From NCBI RefSeq assembly GCF_021347895.1, contig NC_067118.1, positions 39,235,755 to 39,299,754 on the forward strand: 64,000 bases of DNA. The letters run 5' to 3'. The notes beneath the pieces were generated by a model that worked only from the letters and a program-made list of their open reading frames with translations, searched no databases and was not told the DNA's origin. Shown piece by piece: positions 26,001-35,160 of this stretch; the first letter of the stretch is position 1, and each line of letters starts with the position of its first letter. This DNA comes from Acanthochromis polyacanthus. Taxonomy: Eukaryota; Chordata; Actinopteri; Pomacentridae. Made by a program: the position numbers and the translations under genes.

Positions 26001-27598
26001 AACAATTCCCAGAATTTCTAAAAATTTGTTAAACTTTCAGGAAGAAAATTCCAATATTTCCTTAAAAGTTTTTTTTTAAATCCCCCAAATTTCACAAGAA
26101 AATTGTTGTGAATATTTTTAAAAAATAAGTCAAAATTTTCCCCCAAAAAAATTCTAAAAATATCTGAAGTGATTACATATTTATCAGTAAAACTTTGAAT
26201 ATTTTCTTGAACATTCACAAAAAAATAGACCAAAATCCAGCAAATTTTGCTGGATTTTGGTCTATTTTCTTGTGAATGTTCTTAAATTTTTTCTTAAACT
26301 TTGTCTTGGTTTCCACTCAGGAAATGTTTAAAGATTTCCCAAAAATGTTGACATCAGAAGTTTCACTGTGAAAATATATATATATATATATATATATTTT
26401 AAACTTTACAACAGGTCGATTTTGACCCACAGGACAACAGGAGGGTTAAAACCTATACTCACATGGCAATACTGCTGCCATGTGAAGTGATTCCTGCTTA
26501 ACGTGACTCCAGTACAAGAGATGGTGGGGAAAATGCTTCATGTCAATATAAAAATACACTTCTCTCAGTACGAAATTCCCTCTTATTGGCTTCAGATGAA
26601 CTTAAGTCATTTTTGCACGGAACAAAACTAGAATTTTTCCCTCTCATCTCATACTGGAGTCACACAGGATAAATTATTAATCGACAGTAACACTTTACAT
26701 GCACGAACAAAAAAACAAACAAACATTGAACCTTATTAGAACACACATGCCACTACCAGATCATCCACATTCCTAAATTTTGAATGACAATCTTCAGTTT
26801 GTTTCTCTCAGAGTGGGTATGTAACATTTTGGAATAGAGTCACCGTTGTGTAGTTTGTGTGCGTCTGGATGTGTAGGATTGTGTGTCGGATGTTTCTGTG
26901 TTTGTGCGTATGTCCGGGGCTGTGGCTGAAGCGGCTGTGTCTCTGCCAGGTGTTTCGGGAGCAGGCCATTGATGGAGAGACATTGCCGCTGCTCACTGAG
27001 GAGCACCTGCTCACCACCATGGGACTAAAGCTGGGGCCCGCGCTCAAGATCCGCTCACAGGTACACACACCACAGTCCTGCGAGTGTGTGTGTTTTTGTG
27101 TATGACTGCGTGGAGCCGTGTGTGTCCGAATGTGCGTTTCCGTCTGTAGGGCCGAGGCAAACTGCTAGCATAGCGTAGCTGATCCCCCTCAACTAGCCTG
27201 CCCCACAGACTGCAGCCTCTCCTCTTCTCTCTTCACAACACAACATTAGTTCCATCGCAGGAAGCTCCGCAGGTCGAACTGACAGTCATGTGATCTCCTC
27301 TCCGTCTCCTCAGGTGGCGCGTCGTGTCGGCAGGCTCTTCTACATGACAGGATTCCCGTTGGCGTTCCCGTTTCCACCCTCTGCGGCCTTGCGACCCCCA
27401 GATCGGGATCGGGACACCCTGACCACGCCGTCCGACACCCCGCTGCCGCTCTCGCTGTCCCTGCCACACCGACCTACCTCCACCAGCAGCAGCTCCTCTC
27501 CCTACAGCGGTCCCACCCCAGGGTGCTCCTCACCCAAGCAAGAAAACGGCAACAGCTCAGCCGTAGCGGGAAGATACGAGGCCAAAACTCCCTCGTAG
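2624..27598 (+). CDS. samd11: SAMD11, sterile alpha motif domain-containing protein 11 (3' part, eight exons)
   Basis: Exons at 2624-2789, 11446-11599, 16324-16439, 16730-16808, 17266-18056, 25418-25551, 26950-27060 and 27314-27598 (stop TAG). Together they give about 610 residues; the N-terminus is upstream of the window. Segments match human SAMD11 as I remember it: EHYRRMMSALSE, LRPPFLGMPSALCQAPG, ELLRKQNLAR, then a C-terminal SAM domain (SKWSVEDVCGFISSL to TTMGLKLGPALKIRSQ) and a tail with CSSPKQENG. Introns are GT-AG. Known for the family: SAMD11 works with SAMD7 as a nuclear PRC1-associated repressor in rod photoreceptors. Oddities: exon 1 carries a one-base excess giving TAA at 2728-2730; intron 5 contains a 5.6-kb minisatellite. 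NOC2L follows tail to tail, as in mammals. Confidence 0.95.
2847..3568. mobile_element. hAT-type MITE with perfect 8-bp target duplication
   Basis: The ends are inverted: TAAGGATGTCCGATATT at the left and AATATCAGACATCCCTA at the right. Both are flanked by the 8-bp sequence ATCATTAT (2839-2846 and 3569-3576). The interior has a degenerate purine-rich repeat (units like ACGAGACACAAAATGAC, about 3057-3265) and a LINE-tail-like stretch at 3272-3316. An 8-bp duplication fits the hAT superfamily. No transposase remains. Confidence 0.8.
3272..3316 (+). mobile_element. LINE-like 3' tail fragment
   Basis: AATTGCCCCTCAGGGATAAA followed by TAAAGTGTTATCTGAATTG resembles the 3' tail motif of fish L2/RTE-type retrotransposons. 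It lies inside the hAT MITE. The call rests on motif memory only. Confidence 0.5.
4104..4576 (+). mobile_element. piggyBac-type MITE, copy 2
   Basis: Flanked by TTAA at 4104-4107 and 4573-4576. The left end is CCCTCGTGTCGTCCTGCGGG and the right end CCAACAGGAGGG. The interior matches copy 1 in inverse orientation, including ATTTCTGAACATTTTTTGG and TGCCCGTAAATGAAG. Confidence 0.75.
5561..5580 (-). promoter_or_regulatory. ZNF143/Staf-like motif in SAMD11 intron
   Basis: The minus strand reads AAACTCCCACAATGCACTGC, close to the ZNF143 consensus core TTCCCA-nAATGCA. Motif resemblance only; function is inferred. Confidence 0.35.
8899..8920 (-). promoter_or_regulatory. ZNF143/Staf-like motif in SAMD11 intron
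   Basis: The minus strand reads CTATACTTCCCATCATGCCT followed by TGG, close to the ZNF143 long motif (ACTACAATTCCCAGCATGCC as remembered). Resemblance only. Confidence 0.35.
8955..9400 (+). repeat. Dispersed repeat family A, copy 1
   Basis: Diverged similarity to 45945-46610. Shared landmarks in order: CAAGCAGT, AATATAAAG-TC/TT-CGC, AGTAGAGAGA, a GCAGGTGTT/ACAGGTGTT block, CTGCAGTTCAGC, AAAAGTC, and GTTG-AGCTG/CAACTG-GT. It has no coding capacity that I recognise; probably an old transposon. Boundaries are approximate. Confidence 0.6.
11446..11599 (+). CDS. samd11: SAMD11 coding exon 2 (of those in window)
   Basis: The acceptor is TCCAG before 11446 and the donor GTAAAA at 11600. It encodes DMLRARQEALAAAVRN, LEAHLPS, a serine run, then QRRKQGLPQHRD. 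This parallels the human DLLRVRQE..LEAHLPS..QRRKQGLAQHRE. It ends with two bases (AG) that make Arg with the next exon. Confidence 0.93.
13308..13430. promoter_or_regulatory. Possible conserved noncoding element
   Basis: A complex, non-repetitive island between low-complexity tracts. GGGCCCATTAGGGCCCATTG carries a doubled GGGCCCATT, followed by AAATCATTAGGGCTGCTCG. The appearance suggests constraint, but nothing here can prove it. Confidence 0.25.
13815..14023. repeat. Pair of (CA)n microsatellites
   Basis: (CA) tracts at 13815-13861 and 13979-14023 flank about 117 bp of unique GC-rich DNA. Translations of the arrays in either strand (Cys-Val or Thr-His) are not genes. Confidence 0.9.
14415..14870. 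promoter_or_regulatory. Possible enhancer cluster with homeodomain/CRX-like sites
   Basis: Dense TAAT/ATTA and GATTA cores: GTGATTAGGCCTAATTATGG at the start, GCAGCTTTAATTGACCG, GAGGGATTAGGCC, GTGATTACACACGGGG, GTGTAATTACATAAG and AAGATTAATTGGAGC. CRX/OTX proteins prefer TAATCC/GGATTA, and SAMD11 is a photoreceptor gene, so the content fits a retinal enhancer. This is inference from motif density; conservation is untested. Confidence 0.3.
16324..16439 (+). CDS. samd11: SAMD11 coding exon 3
   Basis: The acceptor is CCACAG and the donor GTGAGT at 16440. It encodes ELSHPPPLLSPPTAPHIA and LGPHLRPPFLGMPSALCQAP, nearly the human ELPQPPPLLSP..LGPHLRPPFLGVPSALCQTP. Enters with one base and leaves with one base; all junction codons fit. 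Confidence 0.96.
16730..16808 (+). CDS. samd11: SAMD11 coding exon 4
   Basis: Acceptor CATAG, donor GTGTGT at 16809. It encodes GYGFLQPAQAEIFARQQ and ELLRKQNLAR, matching the human GYGFLPPAQAEMFAWQQ and ELLRKQNLAR. Confidence 0.96.
17266..18056 (+). CDS. samd11: SAMD11 coding exon 5 (large, disordered region)
   Basis: Acceptor CCTCAG, donor GTGAGA at 18057. About 264 codons. It starts LEMSAELLRQKELENLHQ (human LELPADLLRQKELE), then a short polyglutamine run (QRQQQQQRLL), the LVLRHGAATPLLTLNH segment, a long charged Glu/Asp/Arg/Lys/Ser-rich stretch, and LPFGFPYANPYFHTG (human LPLGFPYAVSPYFHTG). It is longer than the human counterpart, mostly in the charged part. A (CA)n tract begins about 14 bases after the donor. 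Confidence 0.95.
18597..18905 (+). mobile_element. tRNA-derived SINE of a type common in fish
   Basis: Starts GGGGCTGCACAGTGGAATAG and has a B-box-like GGTTCAAATCC near 18657. It continues with a typical body (GGAGTTTGCATGTTCTCCC, GGCTTCCTCCCACAGTCC, AAATTGCCCGTAGGTGTG) and ends near CTGAGATAGGCTCCAGC. I recognise this sequence as a widespread vertebrate, especially fish, SINE. Confidence 0.8.
19310..19514 (-). repeat. Dispersed repeat family B, copy 1 (abuts the minisatellite)
   Basis: Its reverse complement matches 39965-40330: TTGATGAAATTTTCAG, ATGACACAAGGACCAAGTG, TTGGCAGTGATGCGGCTTA or close variants, TTTGTTAAGG, and CTGTAACCATGACAAC. It ends directly against the 39-bp array. The family is an interspersed repeat; its class is not assigned. 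Confidence 0.7.
20195..20335 (-). mobile_element. tRNA-derived SINE inside the minisatellite
   Basis: On the minus strand it starts GCCTGTATAGCTCAATGGG (an A-box-like TAGCTCAATGGG), has the B-box-like GGTCGATTCCCGC, and continues into AGAACATACAGC and GAGACAGGAAATGGGGG in complement. Satellite monomers of different subtypes lie on its two sides. It is not a functional tRNA gene, since no cloverleaf can be completed. Confidence 0.75.
20544..20645. repeat. Inverted minisatellite monomer forming two hairpins
   Basis: Arms 20544-20569 and 20577-20602 are perfect 26-bp inverted copies with a 7-bp spacer. A second inverted pair of about 24 bp follows (about 20599-20622 and 20626-20649). One monomer therefore lies in the opposite orientation within the array. 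Confidence 0.85.
25215..25280 (-). mobile_element. LINE-like 3' tail fragment
   Basis: The minus strand reads AAGAAGAATTTCTGTCACCA, TTTGGGACAGACAATAAAG and TCTA, similar to 3' tails of fish non-LTR retrotransposons. Resemblance only. Confidence 0.4.
25418..25551 (+). CDS. samd11: SAMD11 coding exon 6 (start of SAM domain)
   Basis: Acceptor TCTTCAG, donor GTGAGA at 25552. It encodes GSLGGLFMDGEDSATANPTE, then the first half of the SAM domain: DISKWSVEDVCGFISSLAGC and AEYTQ. The human equivalents are GGLSMDGEEAP and DVTKWTVDDVCSFVGGLSGC. It ends on a codon boundary. Confidence 0.97.
25921..26449 (-). mobile_element. piggyBac-type MITE, copy 3
   Basis: TTAA at 25921-25924 and 26446-26449. Inverted ends CCCTCCTGTTGTCCTCATTT and AGGACAACAGGAGGG are near-perfect over about 15 bp. 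A central palindrome (ACCAAAATCCAGCAAATTTT and its complement) lies near 26225-26270, and a short (AT)n tract at 26378-26396. Confidence 0.8.
26950..27060 (+). CDS. samd11: SAMD11 coding exon 7 (SAM domain core)
   Basis: Acceptor TGCCAG, donor GTACAC at 27061. 37 codons: VFREQAIDGETLPLLTEEH and LLTTMGLKLGPALKIRSQ, almost identical to the human protein. It contains the end-helix residues of the SAM fold. Confidence 0.98.
27314..27598 (+). CDS. samd11: SAMD11 terminal coding exon
   Basis: Acceptor CTCCTCAG; stop TAG at 27596-27598. It encodes VARRVGRLFYMTGFPLAFPF, a proline/serine-rich stretch, then CSSPKQENGNSS (human TSPKQENGT) and a short tail ending KTPS. Confidence 0.96.
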   Translation: MARRVGRLFYMTGFPLAFPFPPSAALRPPDRDRDTLTTPSDTPLPLSLSLPHRPTSTSSSSSPYSGPTPGCSSPKQENGNSSAVAGRYEAKTPS

Positions 27599-27706
27599 GG
27601 GCGTACAGGCAGGGGCTACCTGTCTCAAGCATCGTGGATAAAGGCGGTAACTTAAATCAGACTGACTCCCGGGGCCCCATTTATCAGACTCCCCCCACCT
27701 TGGGGC

Positions 27707-27748
27707 AATAAAGCTGAAATTTATGGGAAAATATTAGCCTGGAATAAA
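27707..27748 (+). terminator. samd11: SAMD11 candidate poly(A) signals
   Basis: AATAAA at 27707-27712 and again at 27743-27748, 109 and 145 bp after the stop codon. Confidence 0.6.
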
Positions 27749-29555
27749 AGACAACTGGACGATAATGGACCGTATCCGGCAAACCAATCAGCTGAGTTTC
27801 TCTGCAGCGGCTGCAGCCGAGCAGAATCCAAAGAAACTGGGTTGGAAGGGAGAAACGTGAAGCGACAGAGGAACAGAGAAAGAGAAAAAGGAGGAAAAGG
27901 AGACAGCTGGTCACAGACAGCCTGCCAAAAAAAGGAGCAAAGCCCTGCCACAAATGCGACATTCTTGCAAGTCAGACAGTCAGACGCTAGCGGAAACTCT
28001 TCCTTCCTTCCTGGGCTGGAGGAAGCTCTGCTCACTCACTTTGTTTCTCTTGTCTCTATCTCTCTGACTGCTCTCACCACAAGCCCTGCAGAGCCCAGGA
28101 ATTAAAAAGAGACGCCTCTCCCCTCCTCCCCCCCTCCCTCCTTCTCGCGTGTTTCCCGAGGCCAAACAGCAGCGTGGCGCTGTCTTTTTAGCGGCTGGAG
28201 TTGAAACATATGCTGAGCAGCACTAGATCTGACCAGCTCCCTCTTATCACTGCAACTATGCATTCCACTGTCCCGATACCAAAGATGACCGGATGTGTGG
28301 AATTGGAATTCACAATGTGTCTGCTTCTTTTTGCATTAATGGTCTCAGAGAAAGACTGGTTCAACAGGGGAATGCTAGGCTAGTGCCTCACATGATGGAC
28401 TCTATTTGAGGTGACACAGGTAGAGCTGTCATTTACTGACATACAAAGGCTTAAATGTTGCTGAAATGCAGAAGCCTCGATGGCGGCTATGGGTGTGTAT
28501 GGCTTATGTCATTGTACGTTTGTGTTGACTACTGTGGGAGGTAGGAAAAACATGCAAAATTGTACAGAATCATGCTTAAGATGAAAATATCCTGAAGGTT
28601 ACATACGTGGTACTTTTACTTTTTGTTAAATGTAGTTGCACGAATAAGATTTTCTTTACTGAAAAATGTGACTTGCTGAACTTTGGTGGTACTTTTGTTC
28701 ATAATTTTTGTTCTGCCATTTTTAAAAAAGTGTAATATTAAAAAAAAAAAAGACGCTCCAATCTCGAATGCTACTTCAGCATATAAATATGAGGACAAAA
28801 ATATTTATAGGACTTTTGATGTAGTAGATAAAGCAGATTATGATATGTATTAAAATTAGCCCTTAAGATGGATTCCAAAGATACTTTTGTTTTCTCTTGG
28901 TTGCAGGGAAAAGAAAGGCACAAAGCTCTTAATGCAAATGTTTCAAATTTGTTATGGATTTTTTTTTTTTTAACTACGCAAGCAATGAATTAAAAAAATG
29001 GTCTCTAGATTTCCCTTCAGAAGTTTTGTCTTCATCCTATTTTTCTATTCACCACACAGGTGAAATAAATCCTAAAGAAACCGCTCTGCTTTCCGTTTTT
29101 CTCGTGTGTTTGTGTGCTTGCGTCAGACAAATGTACACATCCTCCTCCTCAGGTGTTTGTGCTTCTTCCTTAAAAATGTGCAGGAGGGTGTGCATGGTCT
29201 CCTGGTGTGTGTGTGTTTGAGGGGGAGGCGACCCATGGGGGGCACAGTTCAGGTCAACACCAGCTGTCAGAGCGTGAGGTTCAGCCGCGGGCCAAGGCCT
29301 CCCTGCCTGTGGGGGTAAACCTGACCCTCCTCATATACCCCCACACATACATACACACAGGAGCAGCCCTCACTCACGCTTACCTTCCTCCTTCAAAGCT
29401 GTACGCTCTGCACCCTCTGCTGGGACTTCCCCTCGCTTTAGGCGGGCTTCTGCACCAGAAACTTCTGAATTCACTGAAAACTACTGCAGAGGAAATGTGA
29501 TGACACAGAAGTGCTTCTCAAATCAACTCTCCCCTTTGTGGCGTTTACGGTCACA

Positions 29556-30033
29556 TTAACCCTCGTGTCGTCCTGCGGGTCAAAACTGACCCGTTTGAAA
29601 ATTTGGGAAAAATATATTTTCACAATGAAACTTCTGATGTCCACATTTTGAACATTTTTCGGTGGAATAAATGTTTAAGAACATTCACATAAAAATCAAC
29701 CAAAATCCAGCGAAATTCGCTGGATTTTGGTTGATTTTTATGTGAATGTTCTTAAAGAAATTATCAGAAATTTTACTGATGAATATGAAATCACTTTTGA
29801 TATTTTTAAGATTTTTTTTTAATTTTTTGAAAATATTTACAAGAATTTTCTTGCCAAATTTGGGGTATTTTTTTTAAAAATAAAACTTACTGAAAATTAG
29901 AATTTTCTGAAAGTTTAGCAAATTTTCATAAATTTGAGGATTTTTTTTTTTTTTTTGCTGAATTTTTGGATTTTTTCCAAACAAGGAAACAATATTTTTT
30001 GGTGCCCGTAAATGAGGACAACAGGAGGGTTAA
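29556..30033 (+). mobile_element. piggyBac-type MITE, copy 4
   Basis: TTAA at 29556-29559 and 30030-30033. The ends are CCCTCGTGTCGTCCTGCGGG and AGGACAACAGGAGGG. A long palindrome at about 29681-29756 is built on CCAGCGAAATTCGCTGG, with arms reading GAACATTCACATAAAAATCA and its complement. It is the best-preserved hairpin of the family. Confidence 0.82.
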
Positions 30034-30628
30034 ATACCTCTTCTGTGTCGTACACCAGTGAATGCGTGCAGTAATTGTTCACCCAACAAAAGGCCAGAAT
30101 CACCTTCAGTTTCGTGTTGCATTTTTGGAAAACGGTGCAGTGAAGTAAAGAAAGAAAATGGGGGAAGTTGGAGTAGGAAAGGCGCATATGAGCATGTGAA
30201 CACACAGGCAGAGAAGACAGTGGACTGGGCAGGGGGTGGGTGAGGAGTTGGCACAGAAACAGACCAGCCTGTGTTGCTGCTCTACCACCTGGGCAGAGAG
30301 TCTTGGCACAGCATCAGACGCCACCTTGCCAGCCTGGCACAGCACTGCTGCCTCGGGGCTCAACACCCGCCTCTCTGTACCCCCTCCTCTTGGCCGGCCC
30401 AGCCTGGCTCGGCCCGGCTCAGCCAGGCTCACAGCTCCCCTCCAAATAGCCCGTTCTTCCTGAGCCTGAGGGTGCCTACAGGTGTGCACAAGCACAGAGG
30501 ACACAAATGACTCGTTTCAGGTGCAACCGTCCATTAGCATGCACATATGCACGCTTCAGTTCATTAGCACCTTAAAAGAAATAATCAAGAAAAGACGATT
30601 AGGATTCTTGAACTCGGGCCTTTTTGTA

Positions 30629-30634
30629 TTTAAT
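30629..30634 (-). terminator. noc2l: NOC2L candidate poly(A) signal
   Basis: ATTAAA on the minus strand, about 136 bp after the NOC2L stop codon. It is a common variant signal. Confidence 0.45.
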
Positions 30635-30769
30635 AAAATTACATCGTGAACTTATTTGTACTGTACATGTGGAGCAATACAAAATTCCAAAGCAAAGAAA
30701 ATAGCAAGAAGTCCAAAAATACTGTAAATCTAGATGGTAAAGGTGGAGAACACTAAACATCCATGAGTC

Positions 30770-30906
30770 TTAGTCATCGTCAGACAGCTCCAGGTCTTCA
30801 ACCACATCCTCGTCTCCCTCTGCCAGTTTTATCAGAGCAGAGGAGGACAGCGGCTGAGGAGTCTTGGAGGTCTTTTTATTTCCTTCCTCCTCCTCATCGT
30901 CATCAT
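30770..30906 (-). CDS. noc2l: NOC2L exon 18 (terminal)
   Basis: Residues 715-759. Acceptor TTCCAG. It encodes [20 protein letters not shown] through [13 protein letters not shown], then TAA at 30772-30770. The end matches human LEDLQLSEDD. Confidence 0.93.
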
Positions 30907-33900
30907 CTGGAATACAGACAGGAATCACGGTTACTTCACATTCAGCCACATGGAAACATCAAACCAGGCGGGTATCAGGAGGTATAATGTATGGACATAA
31001 ATGAGATTCAGCCAAATGAAACAATGAAGATCTACTTTATCCGATTACAGTTGTGCTTTACTACTATGCTATATTTATAATTTGTTCATACATCAGCCTC
31101 CACTCATGGGCGGCCAAAGGAGGACTTAAATTTGTGACAAATACACAATTGGACTTAAATATTCTCACCACAACATCACTTATCACCCACTCATCCAAAG
31201 AAAGCAGGTTATCAAATTTATTTCATTTAATAAATACCATTCGATCTTTGCTTTGGCTTTTAGACTTCCCTGAACTGATATATTTCGGGTTTAGTTTGTT
31301 AAACAGATGTCTTTTTATTTGATATCCTTTATATTTATTTAGCAGAATAGTACATGTTCCTGTTGTGTTCATTCCCGTTTGTACAGAATTTATTCATTCT
31401 ATGGACTGAATTGACGCACATAGTTTTCATTTCAGGGTACAAATTGCTCATTTTTATGCAAATGTTCAGGGCTGCAACAAATAATTTTCATTATTGATAG
31501 ATCTGTCTGTAATTTCAGACAGCAAGAAAATGTGTTTCACAGTTTTCCAGATTAAAAAGTGACATTTTTTAATTGCTTGTTTAGTTTTAATGAGATAAAA
31601 GCCAACAAAATTAGAAATTCCGATCGGAGAAGCTAAAATCAGATATCTGACTCATGCTCGAAATATTACAAAAACAATTAATCATTTATTAAAACACGCA
31701 AATTAATTTTCTGCCAATTGACAAACTGATTAATGATCTAATTCGGCAGCTCTACAAAAGTTTTAGCCCTAGTACCATCCAGCTTCCATTCTAATGAGTC
31801 TGTATGTACGGATAGAACACCCAGTAAAACACCAACTAAATGTCAAGTCATTCAAAACGGTAAAACCTCTCAGTAATTGTATTATTTTAAGTTGACAAGC
31901 AGATTATCTGCTCCGATGAAAACTGAAATGAATACTTTAGAAAGACTTCACTGAAAATACAAGACACCAAGTAGAAATTCAATGCTACAAAAGTAAATAT
32001 TTCCATGATCACTGACAGACAAGTTAGAAAAATTGTGACGACAAAACAAAATTGAGTACATTTGGAATTTCCAATTAGCCTAACTGCATGAAGATTTTTT
32101 TTTAATGACTTCTGAACACCACAACTTTCTCAGTTCTGGTCCTATGATCCGTGTTGATCTGCATGTCTGCATCAGGACTCCATATAAAAAAAGAATTCGA
32201 TAGATAAACCCAAAAATCTGATCATGAGACTTCACAAAGACGGAACAGAACACAGGAGCATCAGTGACCAAGTGAAAATCAAAGCCAGAAAGTTGAAAAC
32301 GGTTCCATCATTAATCAGGAGGCACAGTGAGCTTCAGTGACCGTCCTTATAAAATGACACCATAAACACTCTGCTACGATCACAATCTGTTCAAAAAATT
32401 CCAACAGGCAGCTGCTTCGGACTTGGTACGAGGGTTAGAAATGATAATTGATATTTCTGCTCAGATAGTGTGAAATACAGTGGAAAACATCATCTGTAGA
32501 TGGTGCCCAAAAAGAAACCCTTGCTTATCCAAAGTAGTTTAAATCAACCCACTGGACTTTAAGAAAGTTCCTTGAAGACGTTTCACCTCTCATCCAAGAG
32601 GCTTCTTCAGTTCTGGTGGTGGTTGGTGTTGCCTCAGCTTTTAAACCTCTGTGAGGTGTGTCCAGGGCTATTATTCCAACGACCCAAAACCAAAACTCAT
32701 CTGACTACTCAACGATGGTCGTTGTATCGGTGAGAGTCGTTGAACACGAGGGCCCAGTGACATCATTTCAACGACTCTCACCGATACAACGACCATCGTT
32801 GAGTAGTCAGATGAGTTTTGGTTTTGGGTCGTTGGAATAACAGCCCTGGACACACCTCACAGAGGTTTAAAAGCTGAGGCAACACCAACCACCACCAGAA
32901 CTGAAGAAGCCTCTTGGATGAGAGGTGAAACATCTTCAAGGAACTTTCTTAAAGTCCAGTGGATTTATTTAACTACTTTGGATAACCATGACCTGGATGA
33001 ATGAGAACCTACACAGACATAAACCCTTGCTTCCTCTTTGGCACAAAAATACAAGATGAAAGTTTGCTATAAAAAACATTATAGGGGCCTGATGAATATT
33101 GGAAGCAGACTCTTTCGTCAAATGAGATCAAGATAAATTTGTTGGGCTCAGATGGGACCCAGGATGTTCGGCTGAACCTGGTATAGTGACTGCACAGTCC
33201 TGACAGTGAAGCACATAAGTGGGAGTGCGATCATATGAGGCTGCATGTGGGCGAAAAGGGTCGGAGAGTTGACTTTTAGAGATGGAATCACTTATACCTG
33301 TAGATTTGCCAAAAAACTGGCTCCATAAACCTGACAGAAGAGGAATATTCCTGCACGATAACAATCCAAAGCGCGCTGCTAAAATGAGAGGAGTTTCTAC
33401 AGAACAATAAAACTTAAACTATGACCTGGCCAAGCATGTTGTCTGACTGGAATCCAACAGAACACCTTCCAGGTATTTTAAAGAGAAAGATAGAGCAACT
33501 CAACCCCTTCAGCAAAGAGCAGCTTAAAAAACTGTTTTTGAGGAATGGCAGAATATCTCTTCTGAAATTTGAGCAACACTGGAATCATCGCTGCCAAGGA
33601 GGATTGAGTCTGTCATCAAGGAAAGATGGTCACATGCAGTATTGAACAAGTAAAATATCTGGATCTCAGTACTGAAAGGCGTACTGATTTTTGTCGCATT
33701 GAATTTCTACTGCAGTGTTTGTATTAATACAGTAACTTTAACCCTCCTGTTGTCCTTATTAATGGACACCAAAAAATATTGTTTCCTTGTTTGAAAAAAA
33801 TCCCAAAATTCAGAAAAAAAAAATCCCAAAATTTCTGAAAAATTTGCAAAACCTTCAGGAAGAAGATTCCAATAATTCCTTAAAAGATTTATTTTTAAAA

Positions 33901-34815
33901 AATCCCGCAAATTTGACATGAAAATTCTTGTAAATATTTTCAAAAAATGAGTAAAAATCTTCCAAAAAAATATCTAAAATAATTACATATATGTCATTTT
34001 TGACGTTTATTTTTTTCCCCACCAAAAAATGTTAAAAGATTTCCCAAAAATGTTGAAAATGTGGACATCAAAACTTATACTGTGAAAATAATTTTTTTCC
34101 CCACGCATTTTCAAACTTTAAATTGGGTAAATTTTGACCTGCAGGAAGACACGATGGTTAAACCGTTGGATTTTATTTATTTTTATATTTTACTGTTCAA
34201 CCTGTGAAACACTTCTCGGTACTTTCATATTTAAGTCATATTGCCCTGGGGTTTTTCATTTTTGTCGTACGTATAGCATAAAACTTGGGAAAACAGTCCA
34301 CAAGAATAAAATTTTAAATATCTGAAAATTGTTCAAGCGTGAGATACTAGTATGTTTCTCTTTGGACTCTGATGTTGTACCAACCTGATTCTCCTCCCTC
34401 CATCCCCTCGTCATCGCTTAGGTCAGACAGATCTTCCAAATCATTATCATCCTCATCATCGTCGTCGTCTGACGCACGGCTGCTCTTCTTACCTGAGAAG
34501 AGACAGAGGAAAAACCTTACATTGCACCGAATTTTGTCAAGTGTTACTTTCTTCAGTCATTCCCAAGTTTGCACTGGTGCATTGCTGACGTCTGAGGACT
34601 TTGGAGACGTGGATATGTGGGCCAGGTATCAGAGGCAGCTGGAAGTGTCTATTTCCTCCTGAGATGGAACTGAGAGTCGATTACAGGCGCCGCTGCTGCT
34701 GCACAAACACCCATGACAGTTTACTACCGGCAATTTCAGACATCTTATGCTCACGGCCTAAATATAGCAAATGGAGATAGCAGGCAGGTTCCACAGCTAC
34801 GATGATGATGGCAGA

Positions 34816-34860
<45 letters not shown>

Positions 34861-34911
34861 GGAAAGAAGTTGAGAGTTTGTCTGAAATTGTGTTGCGCTA
34901 TCGTCAAAGTA

Positions 34912-34982
<71 letters not shown>

Positions 34983-35125
34983 GTCTAGCCAAAGGGACAA
35001 CTCGGGTCCACGGGCTTTGAAGTTGAGGTGTGATGAGAGGCTGGGGGCGTGGAGGAGAGAGAGAAGCAAAACAGAGCTACTTCCTCTGTGTGCTACACTA
35101 CCAACACACACATAGTTATACAGTA

Positions 35126-35160
<35 letters not shown>

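Larger units (their letters stand above)
27599..30769. other. SAMD11-NOC2L intergenic region (tail to tail)
   Basis: Contains the SAMD11 3' UTR with poly(A) signals, a piggyBac-type MITE (29556-30033), and the short NOC2L 3' UTR at its right end. The reading frames here are unconvincing. Confidence 0.7.
30907..34384 (-). other. noc2l: NOC2L intron (3.5 kb) with transposon remnants
   Basis: Contains a 461-bp palindrome (32525-32985), a Tc1-like remnant (about 33050-33660) and a piggyBac-type MITE (33738-34161). From 30907 to about 32500 I see only AT-rich unique sequence. Confidence 0.75.

Noticed and set aside
29207..29500. 97-residue frame between SAMD11 and NOC2L
   Set aside because: No homology, low-complexity start, and lies in 3' intergenic DNA.
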